From positions 558,001 to 622,000 of the forward strand of contig NC_011831.1 in the NCBI RefSeq assembly GCF_000021945.1: a stretch of 64,000 nucleotides of DNA, given 5' to 3'. Positions 52,837 through 62,552 of the stretch are shown in pieces. Both the position numbers and the translations under genes were made by a program. The notes beneath the pieces were generated by a model, which saw only the letters and a list, made by a program, of their open reading frames with translations, made no database searches and was not told the DNA's origin. This DNA comes from Chloroflexus aggregans DSM 9485. Lineage in GTDB: Bacteria > Chloroflexota > Chloroflexia > Chloroflexales > Chloroflexaceae. The stretch's first letter is position 1. Every line of letters begins with the position of its first letter.

Positions 52837-53276
52837 TTACGACGGTTTGATTTGATTCTGATCACCGGTGACGATCACACTTCCACTTACATGACCACCT
52901 ATCGCGACCGAACGGTTGCCGGCAGCGATATTGGTGTTCCCGACTCCGCTCGCTGCGTTCACTTCGGCCCACAGTCGGGCTACATCGGCGAGCAGATCCG
53001 CATCATCGGCGAGGAGCTTACGTAATTGCAGGCGAAATGCACCCTGCGCGTCAGCATCATCAGGGTTTTTACCAACTCCTGCACTGCCTCCTGTGCTGCC
53101 GGTTTGCTGTCCATCTTCGACCATATCCGCCCCCATAAAGTCTTGATCTTCTCCCCGGCTACACCGGCCGCGATTTTGCCCACTTCCCAGGCAGCCTGTT
53201 CACCCGCTTTAACGAGATACGGTAGCACCGGTGCTAAGACTGGTACTATCTGCTGAGCTAAGGTTTGAGGATCCAT
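52837..53276 (-). CDS. small protein split by a frameshift (A5 run), unknown function
   Basis: Two overlapping minus-strand frames join into about 146 residues: M-D-P-Q-T-L-A-Q-Q-I-V-P-V-L, a helical part with A-G-E-Q-A-A-W-E-V-G-K, then after the shift N-P-D-D-A-D-A-Q and a C-terminal beta-rich tail (N-T-N-I-A-A-G-N-R-S-V-A-I-G-G-H-V-S-G-S-V-I-V-T-G-D). The join is at G-T-A-A-A-A-A-C-C-C near 53066-53072, where slipping back one base on the A run gives the continuous protein. It may be a programmed -1 shift, a recent mutation or a sequencing error. No signal peptide or membrane helix. Function unknown. Confidence 0.55.
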
Positions 53277-53654
53277 CGCTCTACATTGCTCCTCTCTGGT
53301 TTGATATTGGCTCGCCGTGTATGTTTAGCGACGATTGTAACATACCTGTTGTATCAATGTCCGCTCACCAAGGGCACACGGATGATGACGGATATGACGG
53401 ATCAACACGGATCACGATCTGTGGGCATCCGTCCCATCCGTCCTAATCCGTGTCCGCTTACCCAGAGCACACGAATGATGACATTATGCCACCATAATCT
53501 TTATGTAAAAACTTTCTCGCATTCTTCAACACATTTGGACTGGTGCGCTTTATGGAATGTTAACATCCACTTAACCAACTACAATCTATAAGAGGCGTAT
53601 AATATAGAGCGGTCAGGTGACGTTCCTGTTTCTGTCACAACCTTCAACAACGGC
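53277..53654. promoter_or_regulatory. intergenic region before the PstS-like gene
   Basis: No gene. It holds two copies of TGTCCGCT.ACC.A.GGCACACG.ATGATGA (about 53358-53390 and 53453-53482) and, close to the gene, a Pho-box-like repeat and a TATAAT. Confidence 0.55.
53560..53603 (+). promoter_or_regulatory. Pho-box-like direct repeat and -10 element
   Basis: TTAACA (53560-53565) - 5 nt - TTAACC (53571-53576) matches the 11-bp-spaced TTAACA repeat bound by PhoP in Bacillus-type Pho boxes. TATAAT follows at 53598-53603. No good -35 is present, as expected for an activator-dependent promoter. Confidence 0.5.
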
Positions 53655-54740
53655 ATGATGATCGCTCGACACATTATCTCGCTGAGCCTCGTAGCGCTGT
53701 TGCTGACCGCGTGCGTGGGTAGTTCTCCTACCGAACCCTCACCCACACCGGTGCCCTTACCGGCTACGTCGCCGCCTTCGCCAACGGCGACTCTTTTATT
53801 GCCTGAAGTCGATTTCTCATCATTAAGTGGTGAAATAAAGATTGATGGCTCAAGTACGGTCTTTCCAATCACCGAACGGGTTGCACTTGCATTTAACGAA
53901 CTTTCACCCCAAGTAACAATTCGGCTTGGTGTCAGTGGAACCGGGGGTGGTTTCTCGCGTTTCTGCGCCGGCGAGACGGATATTTCCAACGCCTCACGTC
54001 CGATCAAACAGAGCGAGATGGAAACCTGTACTGCCAACGGTATCACCTTTGTCGAGTTGCCGGTTGCTTTCGATGGTCTTTCTGTGGTTGTTCATCCGCA
54101 AAACGATTGGGTGCAATGCCTCACAGTGGCTGAGTTGAAACGAATGTGGTCGCCTGAGGCAGAGACGGTGATTACGCGGTGGAATCAGATACGCGCCGAT
54201 TGGCCTGACGCACCATTACATCTGTACGGCGCCGGCACCGATTCGGGAACCTACGATTACTTCACGTCGGCTATTGTCGGTCAAGAGGGTATTAGTCGTC
54301 GCGACTATACAGCCAGCGAAGACGATTACCTTCTCGCCCAAGATGTTGCTGGCGACCAGTTTGGGTTGGGCTTTTTTGGTTACGCCTATTATGCCGAATA
54401 TGCCGACCGATTGCGTGCAGTGGCGATAGACAACGGAAACGGTTGCGTCGCCCCATCGATTGAGACCATTAGTAACGGTCAATATCAACCGCTGGCCCGT
54501 CCGATCTTTATTTATGTTCGGGCCGATCGGTTAGCACGGGCGGAAGTACGTACATTTGTCGACCTGTATTTGCAAAATGGTTCGTTGTTTGCTTCTCAGG
54601 CGTTATACGTTCCCTTACCAAGCACTGCCTATGAATTAGCACTACGCCGCGTCGAACGACGACGGACCGGCTCCATCTTTTCTGGTGGCTCTCAAGTAGG
54701 GCTTTCAATTGAACAATTGTTACAACTTGAGGATCGTTAG
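53655..54740 (+). CDS. PstS-like phosphate-binding lipoprotein
   Basis: 361 residues with a lipoprotein signal (L-L-L-T-A-C20), a Pro/Thr-rich linker, then a type II periplasmic binding fold. Phosphate-binding family segments: I-D-G-S-S-T-V-F-P-I-T-E, G-V-S-G-T-G-G-G-F-S-R-F and I-S-N-A-S-R-P. It may bind phosphate or a related anion outside the membrane. No pstCAB genes follow; a histidine kinase follows 2 bp later, suggesting a sensory rather than transport role. Confidence 0.85.
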   Translation: MMIARHIISLSLVALLLTACVGSSPTEPSPTPVPLPATSPPSPTATLLLPEVDFSSLSGEIKIDGSSTVFPITERVALAFNELSPQVTIRLGVSGTGGGFSRFCAGETDISNASRPIKQSEMETCTANGITFVELPVAFDGLSVVVHPQNDWVQCLTVAELKRMWSPEAETVITRWNQIRADWPDAPLHLYGAGTDSGTYDYFTSAIVGQEGISRRDYTASEDDYLLAQDVAGDQFGLGFFGYAYYAEYADRLRAVAIDNGNGCVAPSIETISNGQYQPLARPIFIYVRADRLARAEVRTFVDLYLQNGSLFASQALYVPLPSTAYELALRRVERRRTGSIFSGGSQVGLSIEQLLQLEDR

Positions 54741-54742
54741 CC

Positions 54743-56407
54743 ATGCGGTTTCCCATTCGTCTCAAATTACTAGGTGCATTAGCCATTGACCTCGTCTTGA
54801 TGATGGTCTTAGGCTACTTTGCTACGCACCAAATGGCAACGATGAATGAACGTGCCGTCTTTATCGAGCGCCATACCATTCCTTCACTCGATACGGTTGG
54901 TGATATGGTAGCAGCGATCAATCGTTACCGCACCCGCCAGCTCGAGTTCTTGATTTATACCAACCATGGCGACCGCGAGCGGTTGCTGGAGCACATGCAT
55001 GCTCTCGAGTACGAGATGGCCACTTATTTTACCACCTATCGCCCTTTGATTAGCTCTGCCCGCGAGCAAGAGCACTTGGCGGCAGTCGAAGCAGCATGGC
55101 ACGAGGTCGTGCAGGCCAACCACGGGCGATTTATTCCGGCAGTACGCTTGGTGAGTGACGGTAGCGTTCAACCGTTCTATTCGCGGATGAACCCGTTCTA
55201 CGAAAAGCTCGATCAGGCGATGACTGCATTGGTACAGGAGAATAAACAACAGGCCCGCGCCTCACTCGATGTGGTTGCCGCTAGTTACGAAGCTGCCCGT
55301 ACCTTTATCTTGTTCGATACCGTGATGGCAATCATCATCTCGGCTGTGATCGGGCTGTTTCTTTCAGCGCGGATTGCCCGCCGGTTACAACGACTAGCAC
55401 AGGCGGCTAATCGAGTTGCTGCCGGTAATTTCGTCGGTGCGATTAATGAGCGTATCCGCGATGAAATCGGTGATCTGGCACAAGCGTTCGATCAGATGTT
55501 GGCAAGTCTGCGCTCCCAACGTGCTGAATTGGAAGAACGTAACTGTGCCTTGCAAGATAGCCTTGCCCGTCAAGAACAGTTGATGGCGGAGGTGATCCGC
55601 GGAAAACAGGCAGAAGCTGAAGCTGAACGAGCACGTGCAGCGGCTGAGGCAGCCAGCCAAGCCAAGAGTGCATTCCTTGCGACTATGAGCCACGAGCTAC
55701 GCACACCATTGAATGCGATCCTCGGGTATGCTCAATTACTCCATATCCAAAAGGTTGTCCCCGACAGTCATCAGCCATACCTCGAACGCATTCTAACTTC
55801 TGGCCGTCATCTGTTGTCACTTATTAGTAACGTGCTCGATTTCGCCCGTATCGAACAAGGTGCGCTCGATCTTGATTATCGACCGGTGGAGGTGGCAGCT
55901 CTGGTTGAAGAGGTTGTGTCAATGACGTTGCCTTTGGCTCAACGTCATCACAATCGAATAGAAACTGATTGCCCACCCGAGATCGGCGTCATCGAAACCG
56001 ATGGCCGCCGATTACGGCAAGTGTTGATTAATCTGTTGAGTAATGCCGCAAAGTTTACCGAAGACGGTCTTATCCGGCTCGAAGTAACCGCCATCCAGCA
56101 CAACGGTCGAGACGGTCTGCGTTTTGCCGTCCATGATACCGGGATCGGTATTCCGCCCGACAAACAACACAAACTCTTCCAGCCCTTTAGCCAAGTTGAC
56201 GATTCGGTCACCCGCCGCTATGAAGGTACCGGCCTCGGCTTGGCCCTCAGCAAGCAGATCGTCGAAGCCCTCGGTGGCACCATTACCGTGCAGAGTACGG
56301 TGGGTGTTGGCTCGACCTTTTCCGTCTGGATCCCGGTAGTTCCGGTGCCAACATCTTCGCGCGCATCGTTCTTAACTCCAATGCAACTCGCAGGAGATGT
56401 CGCATGA
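54743..56407 (+). CDS. membrane sensor histidine kinase paired with the PstS-like protein
   Basis: 554 residues. Two membrane helices (about 9-28 and 185-210) flank a helical extracytoplasmic domain like 4HB_MCP. HAMP, a coiled coil and a HisKA/HATPase_c core follow: M-S-H317-E-L-R-T-P-L-N, N-box L-S-N-A-A-K-F, G1 D-T-G-I-G-I-P and G2 G-T-G-L-G-L-A-L. The gene starts 2 bp after the PstS-like stop and ends with a 4-bp overlap with the receiver gene. Confidence 0.9.
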   Translation: MRFPIRLKLLGALAIDLVLMMVLGYFATHQMATMNERAVFIERHTIPSLDTVGDMVAAINRYRTRQLEFLIYTNHGDRERLLEHMHALEYEMATYFTTYRPLISSAREQEHLAAVEAAWHEVVQANHGRFIPAVRLVSDGSVQPFYSRMNPFYEKLDQAMTALVQENKQQARASLDVVAASYEAARTFILFDTVMAIIISAVIGLFLSARIARRLQRLAQAANRVAAGNFVGAINERIRDEIGDLAQAFDQMLASLRSQRAELEERNCALQDSLARQEQLMAEVIRGKQAEAEAERARAAAEAASQAKSAFLATMSHELRTPLNAILGYAQLLHIQKVVPDSHQPYLERILTSGRHLLSLISNVLDFARIEQGALDLDYRPVEVAALVEEVVSMTLPLAQRHHNRIETDCPPEIGVIETDGRRLRQVLINLLSNAAKFTEDGLIRLEVTAIQHNGRDGLRFAVHDTGIGIPPDKQHKLFQPFSQVDDSVTRRYEGTGLGLALSKQIVEALGGTITVQSTVGVGSTFSVWIPVVPVPTSSRASFLTPMQLAGDVA

Positions 56408-56778
56408 GCTTTATCTTAATCGTCGACGATAACTTCGATAATCGCCATATTCTCGGCCAAATGCTCAGTTTCAGCGGATTTCCCGTTGAGATGGCAGCAA
56501 ATGCACTCACAGCAATCAACATCGCTCGCCAACGGCGTCCTAGTCTCATCTTAATGGATTTGTCGATGCCCGGACTCGATGGATGGACGGCCACCGAATA
56601 CGTTAAAAACGACCCCGATCTCCGCGATATTCCGGTGGTCGCCGTCAGTGGTCACGTCACCCGCAATGACATTGAGCGAGCTAAACGTGCCGGATGTGTA
56701 GAGTTTTTAGCCAAACCGATTGATTATGACCAGCTCGTGACCATTGCCCGTCGCTACGTCCAACATAACTCAACATAA
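56404..56778 (+). CDS. single-domain response regulator (receiver only)
   Basis: A 124-residue CheY-like receiver. The phospho-acceptor is Asp52 in L-I-L-M-D-L-S-M-P-G-L-D. The acidic pair is I-V-D-D-N, and the switch Lys is in L-A-K-P-I-D. No DNA-binding domain, so output must pass through a partner. Confidence 0.93.
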   Translation: MSFILIVDDNFDNRHILGQMLSFSGFPVEMAANALTAINIARQRRPSLILMDLSMPGLDGWTATEYVKNDPDLRDIPVVAVSGHVTRNDIERAKRAGCVEFLAKPIDYDQLVTIARRYVQHNST

Positions 56779-56991
56779 CCGACCAAAGTCGGAATGTACA
56801 GACGCGACGAGACGACCTCGGCGCGTTCTCGTTTGGATAAATCTGAGGTACCATACCATTAGAGCGGTGGATCGTTCCCGTTTTTGCTCCATTGCACGCA
56901 TAAAAGCGGTTCCTTACTTCGCGGTACAACGACTGCTCACACGCCCTTCGCGCTTACGTGCTTAGCAGTGCTAAGCCTAGAAGATGGTGGT

Positions 56992-57837
56992 ATGGACCCT
57001 AACCTGCTTCCGCTCATTACCTGCCCGCACCACCCTACCGTCACCTTAACGGTCGAGCAAATCGAGCATGCGAACGATGGCACTATCGAACGCGGTTATC
57101 TGCGCTGTCCACACTGTACGAGAAGGTATCCGATCACTGAGGGGATTCTTGACGTGCTCGGTACTCAATGGCCCACAAGTATCGCGCAGTTGGTAAACGA
57201 ATTGCCACCGGCGGCATGGGCGTATGAACGAACGTGGCGACCTCTCGCCCTCAGCCTCCTCAGTGGAGAGCAATTTCCGCTTGAACGCGAGCTAAACCTG
57301 ATCACCGAATTGGCCGGTGTCGAGCGTGGTGGCCTGATAATCGATGTGGGATGTAGTAATGGTCTGTATGCCCGAGCCTTGGCCCACGCTTGCCGTCACC
57401 ACGGCGCAAATGGGTTTGTCGTCGGGATCGATCTTAGTCGCCCGATGTTACGCGAAGCCCGCATACGTGCCCGCGCGCAAAAGCTGAACATCAGCTTCAT
57501 TCGTGCCAGTGCCCAAGCCTTACCGTTTGCCGATAGCTCGGCCAACGTGTTGGTGATGGGCGGCTCCCTCAACGAAATCGGCGACATCGCGGCTGCCTTG
57601 GCCGAATGGCGCCGCTTGATAACCCCTGATGGTCGTGGCGTGCTCATGAGTCTGGCTGCAGCCCCTACATCCGGTGGGCGCTTGCTCCAGTCACTGCTCA
57701 GTACCGGTGGCCTCCAATTCCCCACTATCACCGAACTTAACCGGGCTTTCGCCGACGCCGGCCTCTACGTGCGTGATCAATGGCAATACGGGATTGTGGT
57801 ATTTAGTGTCGTGCAGGTATTTGACGAGATGGCCTAA
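56992..57837 (+). CDS. SAM-dependent methyltransferase with an N-terminal Trm112-like zinc domain
   Basis: 281 residues from the ATG at 56992. Residues 1-55 form a Trm112-like domain (I-T-C-P-H-H and Y-L-R-C-P-H-C with R-R-Y-P-I-T-E-G-I). Then a class I methyltransferase: motif I I-I-D-V-G-C-S-N-G-L-Y, motif II V-V-G-I-D-L-S and P-F-A-D-S-S-A-N-V. The resemblance is to UbiE/BioC-like small-molecule methylases. Substrate unknown. Confidence 0.85.
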   Translation: MDPNLLPLITCPHHPTVTLTVEQIEHANDGTIERGYLRCPHCTRRYPITEGILDVLGTQWPTSIAQLVNELPPAAWAYERTWRPLALSLLSGEQFPLERELNLITELAGVERGGLIIDVGCSNGLYARALAHACRHHGANGFVVGIDLSRPMLREARIRARAQKLNISFIRASAQALPFADSSANVLVMGGSLNEIGDIAAALAEWRRLITPDGRGVLMSLAAAPTSGGRLLQSLLSTGGLQFPTITELNRAFADAGLYVRDQWQYGIVVFSVVQVFDEMA

Positions 57838-57863
57838 TTGTGCTATATTCAGTCTTGCTGCGC

Positions 57864-57939
57864 GGTGCCTGTAGCTCAATGGCAGAGCGCCTGACTGTGG
57901 ATCAGGAAGTTGTGGGTTCGAGCCCCATCAGGCACCCCA
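57864..57939 (+). tRNA. tRNA-His (GTG)
   Basis: Acceptor GTGCCTG / CAGGCAC plus the extra G(-1) opposite C73, anticodon GTG, T-loop GGTTCGAGCCC, encoded CCA. 76 nt. Confidence 0.97.
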
Positions 57940-57944
57940 CAAAT

Positions 57945-57971
57945 AAAGCCGGGTAAATAGCCCGGCTTTTT
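57945..57971 (+). terminator. rho-independent terminator after tRNA-His
   Basis: AAGCCGGG - 7 nt - CCCGGCTT stem followed by TTTTT. Confidence 0.9.
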
Positions 57972-57983
57972 GTTCGTCATCCT

Positions 57984-58391
57984 ATGGCTAAGACATCGTT
58001 TCCCTTCGCCAACGGTCGCGTCGTTCTGATGGACTCGATCTCGTACATTGATGAGAACGACCGCAACGCATGTATCATCAGCGGTTCGCATGGTGGTGTT
58101 AGTTCGGCACGTTACGCACTTGCCATACCACCGGTTGGTGTCGTGTTTAACGATGCCGGAATTGGCAAAGATCACGCCGGTATTGCCGGCTTGCACCTCC
58201 TCGATACAGCGCACATCCCGGCGATGGCTGTCGCCCACACCTCAGCCCGAATTGGCGACGCGACCGATACGTGGCACTGCGGTATCATCAGTGCCGTGAA
58301 CCAGGCCGCCGCTGCTTGCGGCATTACGGTGGGTATGCACGTTCAAACTGCTGCCACCTATGTTCTGCAACGGCAAGACCGGTCTTCGTAG
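57984..58391 (+). CDS. conserved protein of unknown function
   Basis: 135 residues with the strong segments V-V-L-M-D-S-I-S-Y-I-D, V-F-N-D-A-G-I-G-K-D-H-A-G-I-A-G-L and A-R-I-G-D-A-T-D-T-W. The high Gly/Asp/His content and well-formed blocks suggest an enzyme or ligand-binding protein, but I do not recognise the family. It lies right after the tRNA-His terminator, with no evident partner. Confidence 0.65.
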   Translation: MAKTSFPFANGRVVLMDSISYIDENDRNACIISGSHGGVSSARYALAIPPVGVVFNDAGIGKDHAGIAGLHLLDTAHIPAMAVAHTSARIGDATDTWHCGIISAVNQAAAACGITVGMHVQTAATYVLQRQDRSS

Positions 58392-58768
58392 GCGAGAACG
58401 ATGCACTTACAAGCACTACACACCACTACCCATTTTCACCACCGACACGCCCGCCTCCAAACACGGCAACACCACGTGATCCCAAATTAGCCCGTCTCGC
58501 CATGTGTGAACGCGGTATTGCCCTCTTTGCCCGTGTGTCCGGCACAGACCCAAACGCTGATTGTAAGCTGCGCGACTATTGTAGATGCATTCGCTGCGCA
58601 AGGGTGATAACTCACACGATTGGCACGTTCCTGAGAGCAGATTATCGAACGGTGATCGTGCCCGGTCAGGTTGATAGAAACCGGATTCGGGTCCTACCGG
58701 CTTGACCCACGTCTACATGGTGTGGTACATTCATTTTGTGAACAATTTCACCAGAAAGAAAGCGAACG
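58392..58768. other. 377-bp intergenic stretch
   Basis: No supported gene or structured element. The open frames in it lack start signals or motifs. The promoter of the downstream NADH dehydrogenase should lie within its last 100 bp. Confidence 0.5.
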
Positions 58769-60097
58769 ATGCCTTCGCCCAACCAAACTGCCCCACAACC
58801 GGCAACCCGTCCACGGGTTGTCATCGTTGGCGCCGGATTCGGCGGATTAGCCGCCGCTCGTACCCTCGCCAATGCACCGGTTGAGGTCTTGCTTATCAAC
58901 CGCACCAACTATCACGGCTTCTGGCCGTTGCTTTACCAGGTTGCTACAGCGGGTCTTGAACCCGAATCAATTGCGTATCCGGTACGCGCCATCTTGCGCC
59001 GCTATCGCAACGCAAACTTTCTGCTCGCCGAAGTGCAAGGTGTCGACTTTACCCGCCGCTGTGTCCAGACCGATGTCGGCGAGATAAGCTACGATTACCT
59101 CATCCTGGCTGCGGGCAGCACGACTAACTTCTTTGGCAATAATCAGATTGCACGTTATGCGTTGGGCATGAAAGACCTTGACGAAGCACAACGCCTGCGC
59201 AATCACGTCCTCCTCTGCTGTGAGCGTGCCGCAGTCGAGAGTGACCCAACACGGCGTGCTGCGTTACTGACCTTTGCCGTTGTTGGTGGTGGGCCAACCG
59301 GGGTCGAGCTAGCCGGTGCTTTCATCGAGCTGATTCGACACGTCATTCGCCGCGATTATCCGATGCTCGATACCCGACAGGCCCGGGTCGTGCTGATCGA
59401 GGCAACCAACCATATCCTCGCTTCATTTCCTGAGTCGCTCCAACACGCGGCCCTACAACGCCTCCGGCAGATGGGTGTCGAGGTACGCCTCCAGACGCAA
59501 GTAGCCGACGCTCATCACGATGGCTTGACCTTCCGCGACGGCTCATTTTTGCCGGCTGCGACGGTCGTGTGGGCCACCGGCGTGCGCGGCGCACCTCTCG
59601 CCGATGCGCTCGGCGTGACGCTCGGTCGTGGTGCGCGTGTAGTCGTGACACCACACCTAACGCTACCGGCGGACGAGCGAGTTTTCGTAGTCGGCGATAT
59701 GGCGTATTTGGAAGGATACCGTCCGGGTGTTGCCTATCCAATGGTCGCACCGGTTGCGATCCAAATGGGTGAACAGGCCGCTCGTAATATTATCGCCCAG
59801 CTCAACCATCAACCGATGCTGCCGTTTCACTACATCGATAAAGGGCAGATGGCAACGATCGGACGCAGTGCAGCCGTGCTTGATGCCTTCGGTATCCGAT
59901 TGAGCGGTTGGTTAGCTTGGGTCGGCTGGCTGTTTGTGCATCTCATAGCACTGGTCGGCTTTCGTAATCGAGTCTTAGTATTGCTGAATTGGGCGTACAG
60001 CTACTTTACCTATGACCGTGGGGTGCGCCTCATTTTTGGAGTTGGCGCTGAAAGGCAGCCCGCTGTCGTCGAATATGATGAGGTCAATGACCATTAA
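58769..60097 (+). CDS. ndh: type II NADH:quinone dehydrogenase (NDH-2)
   Basis: 442 residues. FAD motif V-V-I-V-G-A-G-F-G-G-L-A-A and NADH motif F-A-V-V-G-G-G-P-T-G-V-E-L-A-G-A. V-F-V-V-G-D-M-A-Y near the second FAD contact. The C-terminal helix-rich part (W-V-G-W-L-F-V-H-L and N-W-A-Y-S-Y-F-T-Y-D-R-G) attaches the enzyme to the membrane. It oxidises NADH and reduces quinone without pumping protons. Confidence 0.95.
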   Translation: MPSPNQTAPQPATRPRVVIVGAGFGGLAAARTLANAPVEVLLINRTNYHGFWPLLYQVATAGLEPESIAYPVRAILRRYRNANFLLAEVQGVDFTRRCVQTDVGEISYDYLILAAGSTTNFFGNNQIARYALGMKDLDEAQRLRNHVLLCCERAAVESDPTRRAALLTFAVVGGGPTGVELAGAFIELIRHVIRRDYPMLDTRQARVVLIEATNHILASFPESLQHAALQRLRQMGVEVRLQTQVADAHHDGLTFRDGSFLPAATVVWATGVRGAPLADALGVTLGRGARVVVTPHLTLPADERVFVVGDMAYLEGYRPGVAYPMVAPVAIQMGEQAARNIIAQLNHQPMLPFHYIDKGQMATIGRSAAVLDAFGIRLSGWLAWVGWLFVHLIALVGFRNRVLVLLNWAYSYFTYDRGVRLIFGVGAERQPAVVEYDEVNDH

Positions 60098-60109
60098 TCA
60101 TCTTCCAGA

Positions 60110-60139
60110 CGAGGCGGGTTGAACACCCCCCTTGCCTCG
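60110..60139. terminator. weak hairpin between ndh and the DoxX-like gene
   Basis: CGAGGC / GCCTCG with an imperfect inner pairing, between convergent genes. Confidence 0.35.
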
Positions 60140-60144
60140 CAACC

Positions 60145-60627
60145 TTACCTATCATCACGCTTGCCCACCATAAAGACCGTGGTGGTATCGGATAGTTCAT
60201 CCCACGCCAACCGTCCCTCTTGGTTATCCAACATTAACAACACTGCCGTAATTAGATACGGTGGCATACCCGCGTTAAAATACGAACCTGCCGTAATATT
60301 TACCAGCAAAAACAGAGCCAACGCTGCACTCTGCCGCACCCCCTTACCGGTCAACATGCTTATCGCAACAATCACCTGCCCTATCGTCAAAATCCACGCA
60401 ATCGGGCGATAGAACGGTATCGCAAAATGACGAAGATACGCGGCACTAAAGCTGTTGGGATCGATCTCGGTCAATCGTTGCTCAAAATGCTCACGCATGA
60501 TCGGCGTGGTCATCCAACCACGTGTAATTTTATGGTAAGCTCCGTAGGCAAATGTCGCCCCAAACGCATAGCGCAACAATACAATACCAATCCGCGCCAC
60601 CCGTCGTAGTATAAGCGAGGGTTTCAT
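60145..60627 (-). CDS. DoxX-like membrane protein
   Basis: 160 residues with about four hydrophobic helices. The start of the first membrane unit (R-I-G-I-V-L-L-R-Y-A-F-G-A-T-F-A-Y-G-A-Y-H-K-I) resembles DoxX/DoxD-type proteins. No cysteine pairs. Function unknown. Confidence 0.6.
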   Translation of the reverse strand: MKPSLILRRVARIGIVLLRYAFGATFAYGAYHKITRGWMTTPIMREHFEQRLTEIDPNSFSAAYLRHFAIPFYRPIAWILTIGQVIVAISMLTGKGVRQSAALALFLLVNITAGSYFNAGMPPYLITAVLLMLDNQEGRLAWDELSDTTTVFMVGKRDDR

Positions 60628-60966
60628 CGTCAGTGCTCCTCTATCAATCGCTCACATAGAGATCGCCGTTGTCACCCGAGATGATGGCTCCCCATAGCAG
60701 TAGCCGTAACCTACTGTCGTGATTGACTGTTGTCTAAAGTATAACACTTTCTTACAAAAATTGTGTTTATATGTCATTAAAGGGTGCTGAGGGTCTGCCC
60801 GAATGAATGCCAGAAGCAGCCTACCTTGACCTGTCTCATTCCGCACACGCTGCCACAGTGTAGCTATCGTTGCCTTAATATTTGATGAGAAAACCGTCGC
60901 CCTTATCACACACTCCGGTATCATGTCAAGGGAATCACGAATTTGCGATGAGGTAATGAGGCGACT
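60628..60966. other. intergenic region, divergent promoters
   Basis: No gene seen in these 339 bp. A GAGGTAATGAGG ribosome-binding region precedes the YceI-like gene at its right end. Confidence 0.5.
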
Positions 60967-61749
60967 ATGACAATCCGACGTACCGTACTGATCCTTGGTG
61001 TAATCATCATCCTTGCGCTTGGCGGTTTAGCGATCTATGTGTTTCGTCCACCGGAAGCGGCAAGTGGTCCAATAGAGGCAGTACCGTTAGTTTTGCCAAC
61101 TGCCGTACCGACGGCCACCGCTCCCACAACAGAACCGGTTGCCACCCCACCTGCGGGCACAACCGACGCCTCACCCGCCGCAACGCCGACCACTCTCCCC
61201 AACCAAGCGGTATTACAGCTCTTTGCAATCGATCAAAATCGATCCGAAGCCCGCTTCTTAATCGACGAGGTATTGCGTGGGCGCCCGGTGACAGTGGTTG
61301 GCGTCACCAATCAAGTGGCCGGCCAGATCGCTCTCGATCCAAATGTACCAAGCGCAGCGCAAGTAGGGGTCATTCAGATTAATGCACGCACCTTAGCTAC
61401 CGATAACGAGTTTCGCAATCGGGCAATTAAAAATGCAATTCTGCGCACCAATCAGTTTGAATTCATCACATTTACTCCACGTACAATCAATGGCTTACCG
61501 GAGAGTGTTACCATCGGTGTGCCGTTTGAATTTACCATTGAAGGTGATTTAACTATCACCGATGTCACACGGCCGGTCACATTTACGGTGACGGTAACCC
61601 CGATGAGCCCTACCGAGATCAGCGGTCTCGCCCAGACAACGATACTCTACCGGGATTTCAACCTCACGATCCCCGACTCGCCATCGGTTGATACGGTTGC
61701 CGATGAAGTCCGGTTAGAGCTAGAGTTCGTTGCCACTCTGATCGGCTGA
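60967..61749 (+). CDS. membrane-anchored YceI-like domain protein
   Basis: 260 residues: a signal-anchor helix (7-28), a Pro/Thr/Ala linker to about residue 78, then a YceI-like lipocalin barrel. Recognisable parts: F-A-I-D-Q-N-R-S-E-A-R-F, I-Q-I-N-A-R-T-L-A-T-D-N-E-F-R-N and G-D-L-T-I-T-D-V-T-R-P-V. YceI proteins bind isoprenoid-like lipids. It is 66 bp upstream of a DsbA-like gene. Confidence 0.85.
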   Translation: MTIRRTVLILGVIIILALGGLAIYVFRPPEAASGPIEAVPLVLPTAVPTATAPTTEPVATPPAGTTDASPAATPTTLPNQAVLQLFAIDQNRSEARFLIDEVLRGRPVTVVGVTNQVAGQIALDPNVPSAAQVGVIQINARTLATDNEFRNRAIKNAILRTNQFEFITFTPRTINGLPESVTIGVPFEFTIEGDLTITDVTRPVTFTVTVTPMSPTEISGLAQTTILYRDFNLTIPDSPSVDTVADEVRLELEFVATLIG

Positions 61750-61778
61750 TTGACGGCTGATCGGGCAATCGCTATAAT
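61750..61778 (+). promoter_or_regulatory. promoter of the DsbA-like gene
   Basis: TTGACG - 17 bp - TATAAT, starting at the end of the YceI-like gene, 38 bp before the ATG. Confidence 0.8.
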
Positions 61779-61815
61779 GACGCGAGTTTTGGTAGCATAA
61801 GGTAAGGAGATTACC

Positions 61816-62514
61816 ATGAGTGTACAGAGCACCCGTGGCCGCCGCGTAAAGGCAGCACGAACCAACAATTTACTCTATCTGTATATTGCCGTCGGCGTTA
61901 TTGCAGTGATTGCTATCACTGCGTTGGTGGTATTGCTCACCCGTAATACTGCCGAGATTACAACACCTACCGCGCCGGTCGGGCGCACCGACGATGGGTT
62001 TTACTACAAGGGCAATCCCGATGCACCGGTAAAAGTGATTGCCTTTGAAGATTACCAGTGCCCTGGGTGTGCGTTCTTTACCCGTAATCTCGAACCGATC
62101 CTCGAACGCGATTATATCAATACCGGAAAAGTGCAGTTTATCTACCACGAACTGCCACTCACCAACATTCATCCCAACGCCCTACCGGCTGCCGAAGCGG
62201 CCCGTTGTGCCGGTGATCAAGGCAAGTTCTGGGAAATGCACGGCCAGCTCTTTGCGAACCAGAGTATCTGGTCGCAACTAAATTCACCGTTGAATACTTT
62301 TAGTGGTTACGCCGGCATTATCGGGATTGACCGCGCAGCGTTCGATTCGTGTATGCAGGCCGCTACTCACCGTGAAGCTATCTTGGCTGCTGCTCAATCG
62401 GCAGCCGAACTTGGCGTGCAGGCGACTCCATCGTTTAGCGTCAACGGTCAGATCGTTGACTCGAACCGTTTGTTTACTGCAATCGACGCAGCACTACGTG
62501 CAGCCGGTCGTTAA
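61816..62514 (+). CDS. DsbA-like thiol-disulfide oxidoreductase, membrane anchored
   Basis: 232 residues. A signal-anchor helix (about 18-40) is followed by a thioredoxin-fold DsbA/DSBA_Kunitz-like domain with active site C82-P-G-C85 in F-E-D-Y-Q-C-P-G-C. The cis-Pro segment is Q-A-T-P-S-F. It should act outside the membrane in disulfide formation. Confidence 0.92.
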   Translation: MSVQSTRGRRVKAARTNNLLYLYIAVGVIAVIAITALVVLLTRNTAEITTPTAPVGRTDDGFYYKGNPDAPVKVIAFEDYQCPGCAFFTRNLEPILERDYINTGKVQFIYHELPLTNIHPNALPAAEAARCAGDQGKFWEMHGQLFANQSIWSQLNSPLNTFSGYAGIIGIDRAAFDSCMQAATHREAILAAAQSAAELGVQATPSFSVNGQIVDSNRLFTAIDAALRAAGR

Positions 62515-62552
62515 CTAGAGACGTATGACCTGCGGGAGTGAAGCGAAGTATC

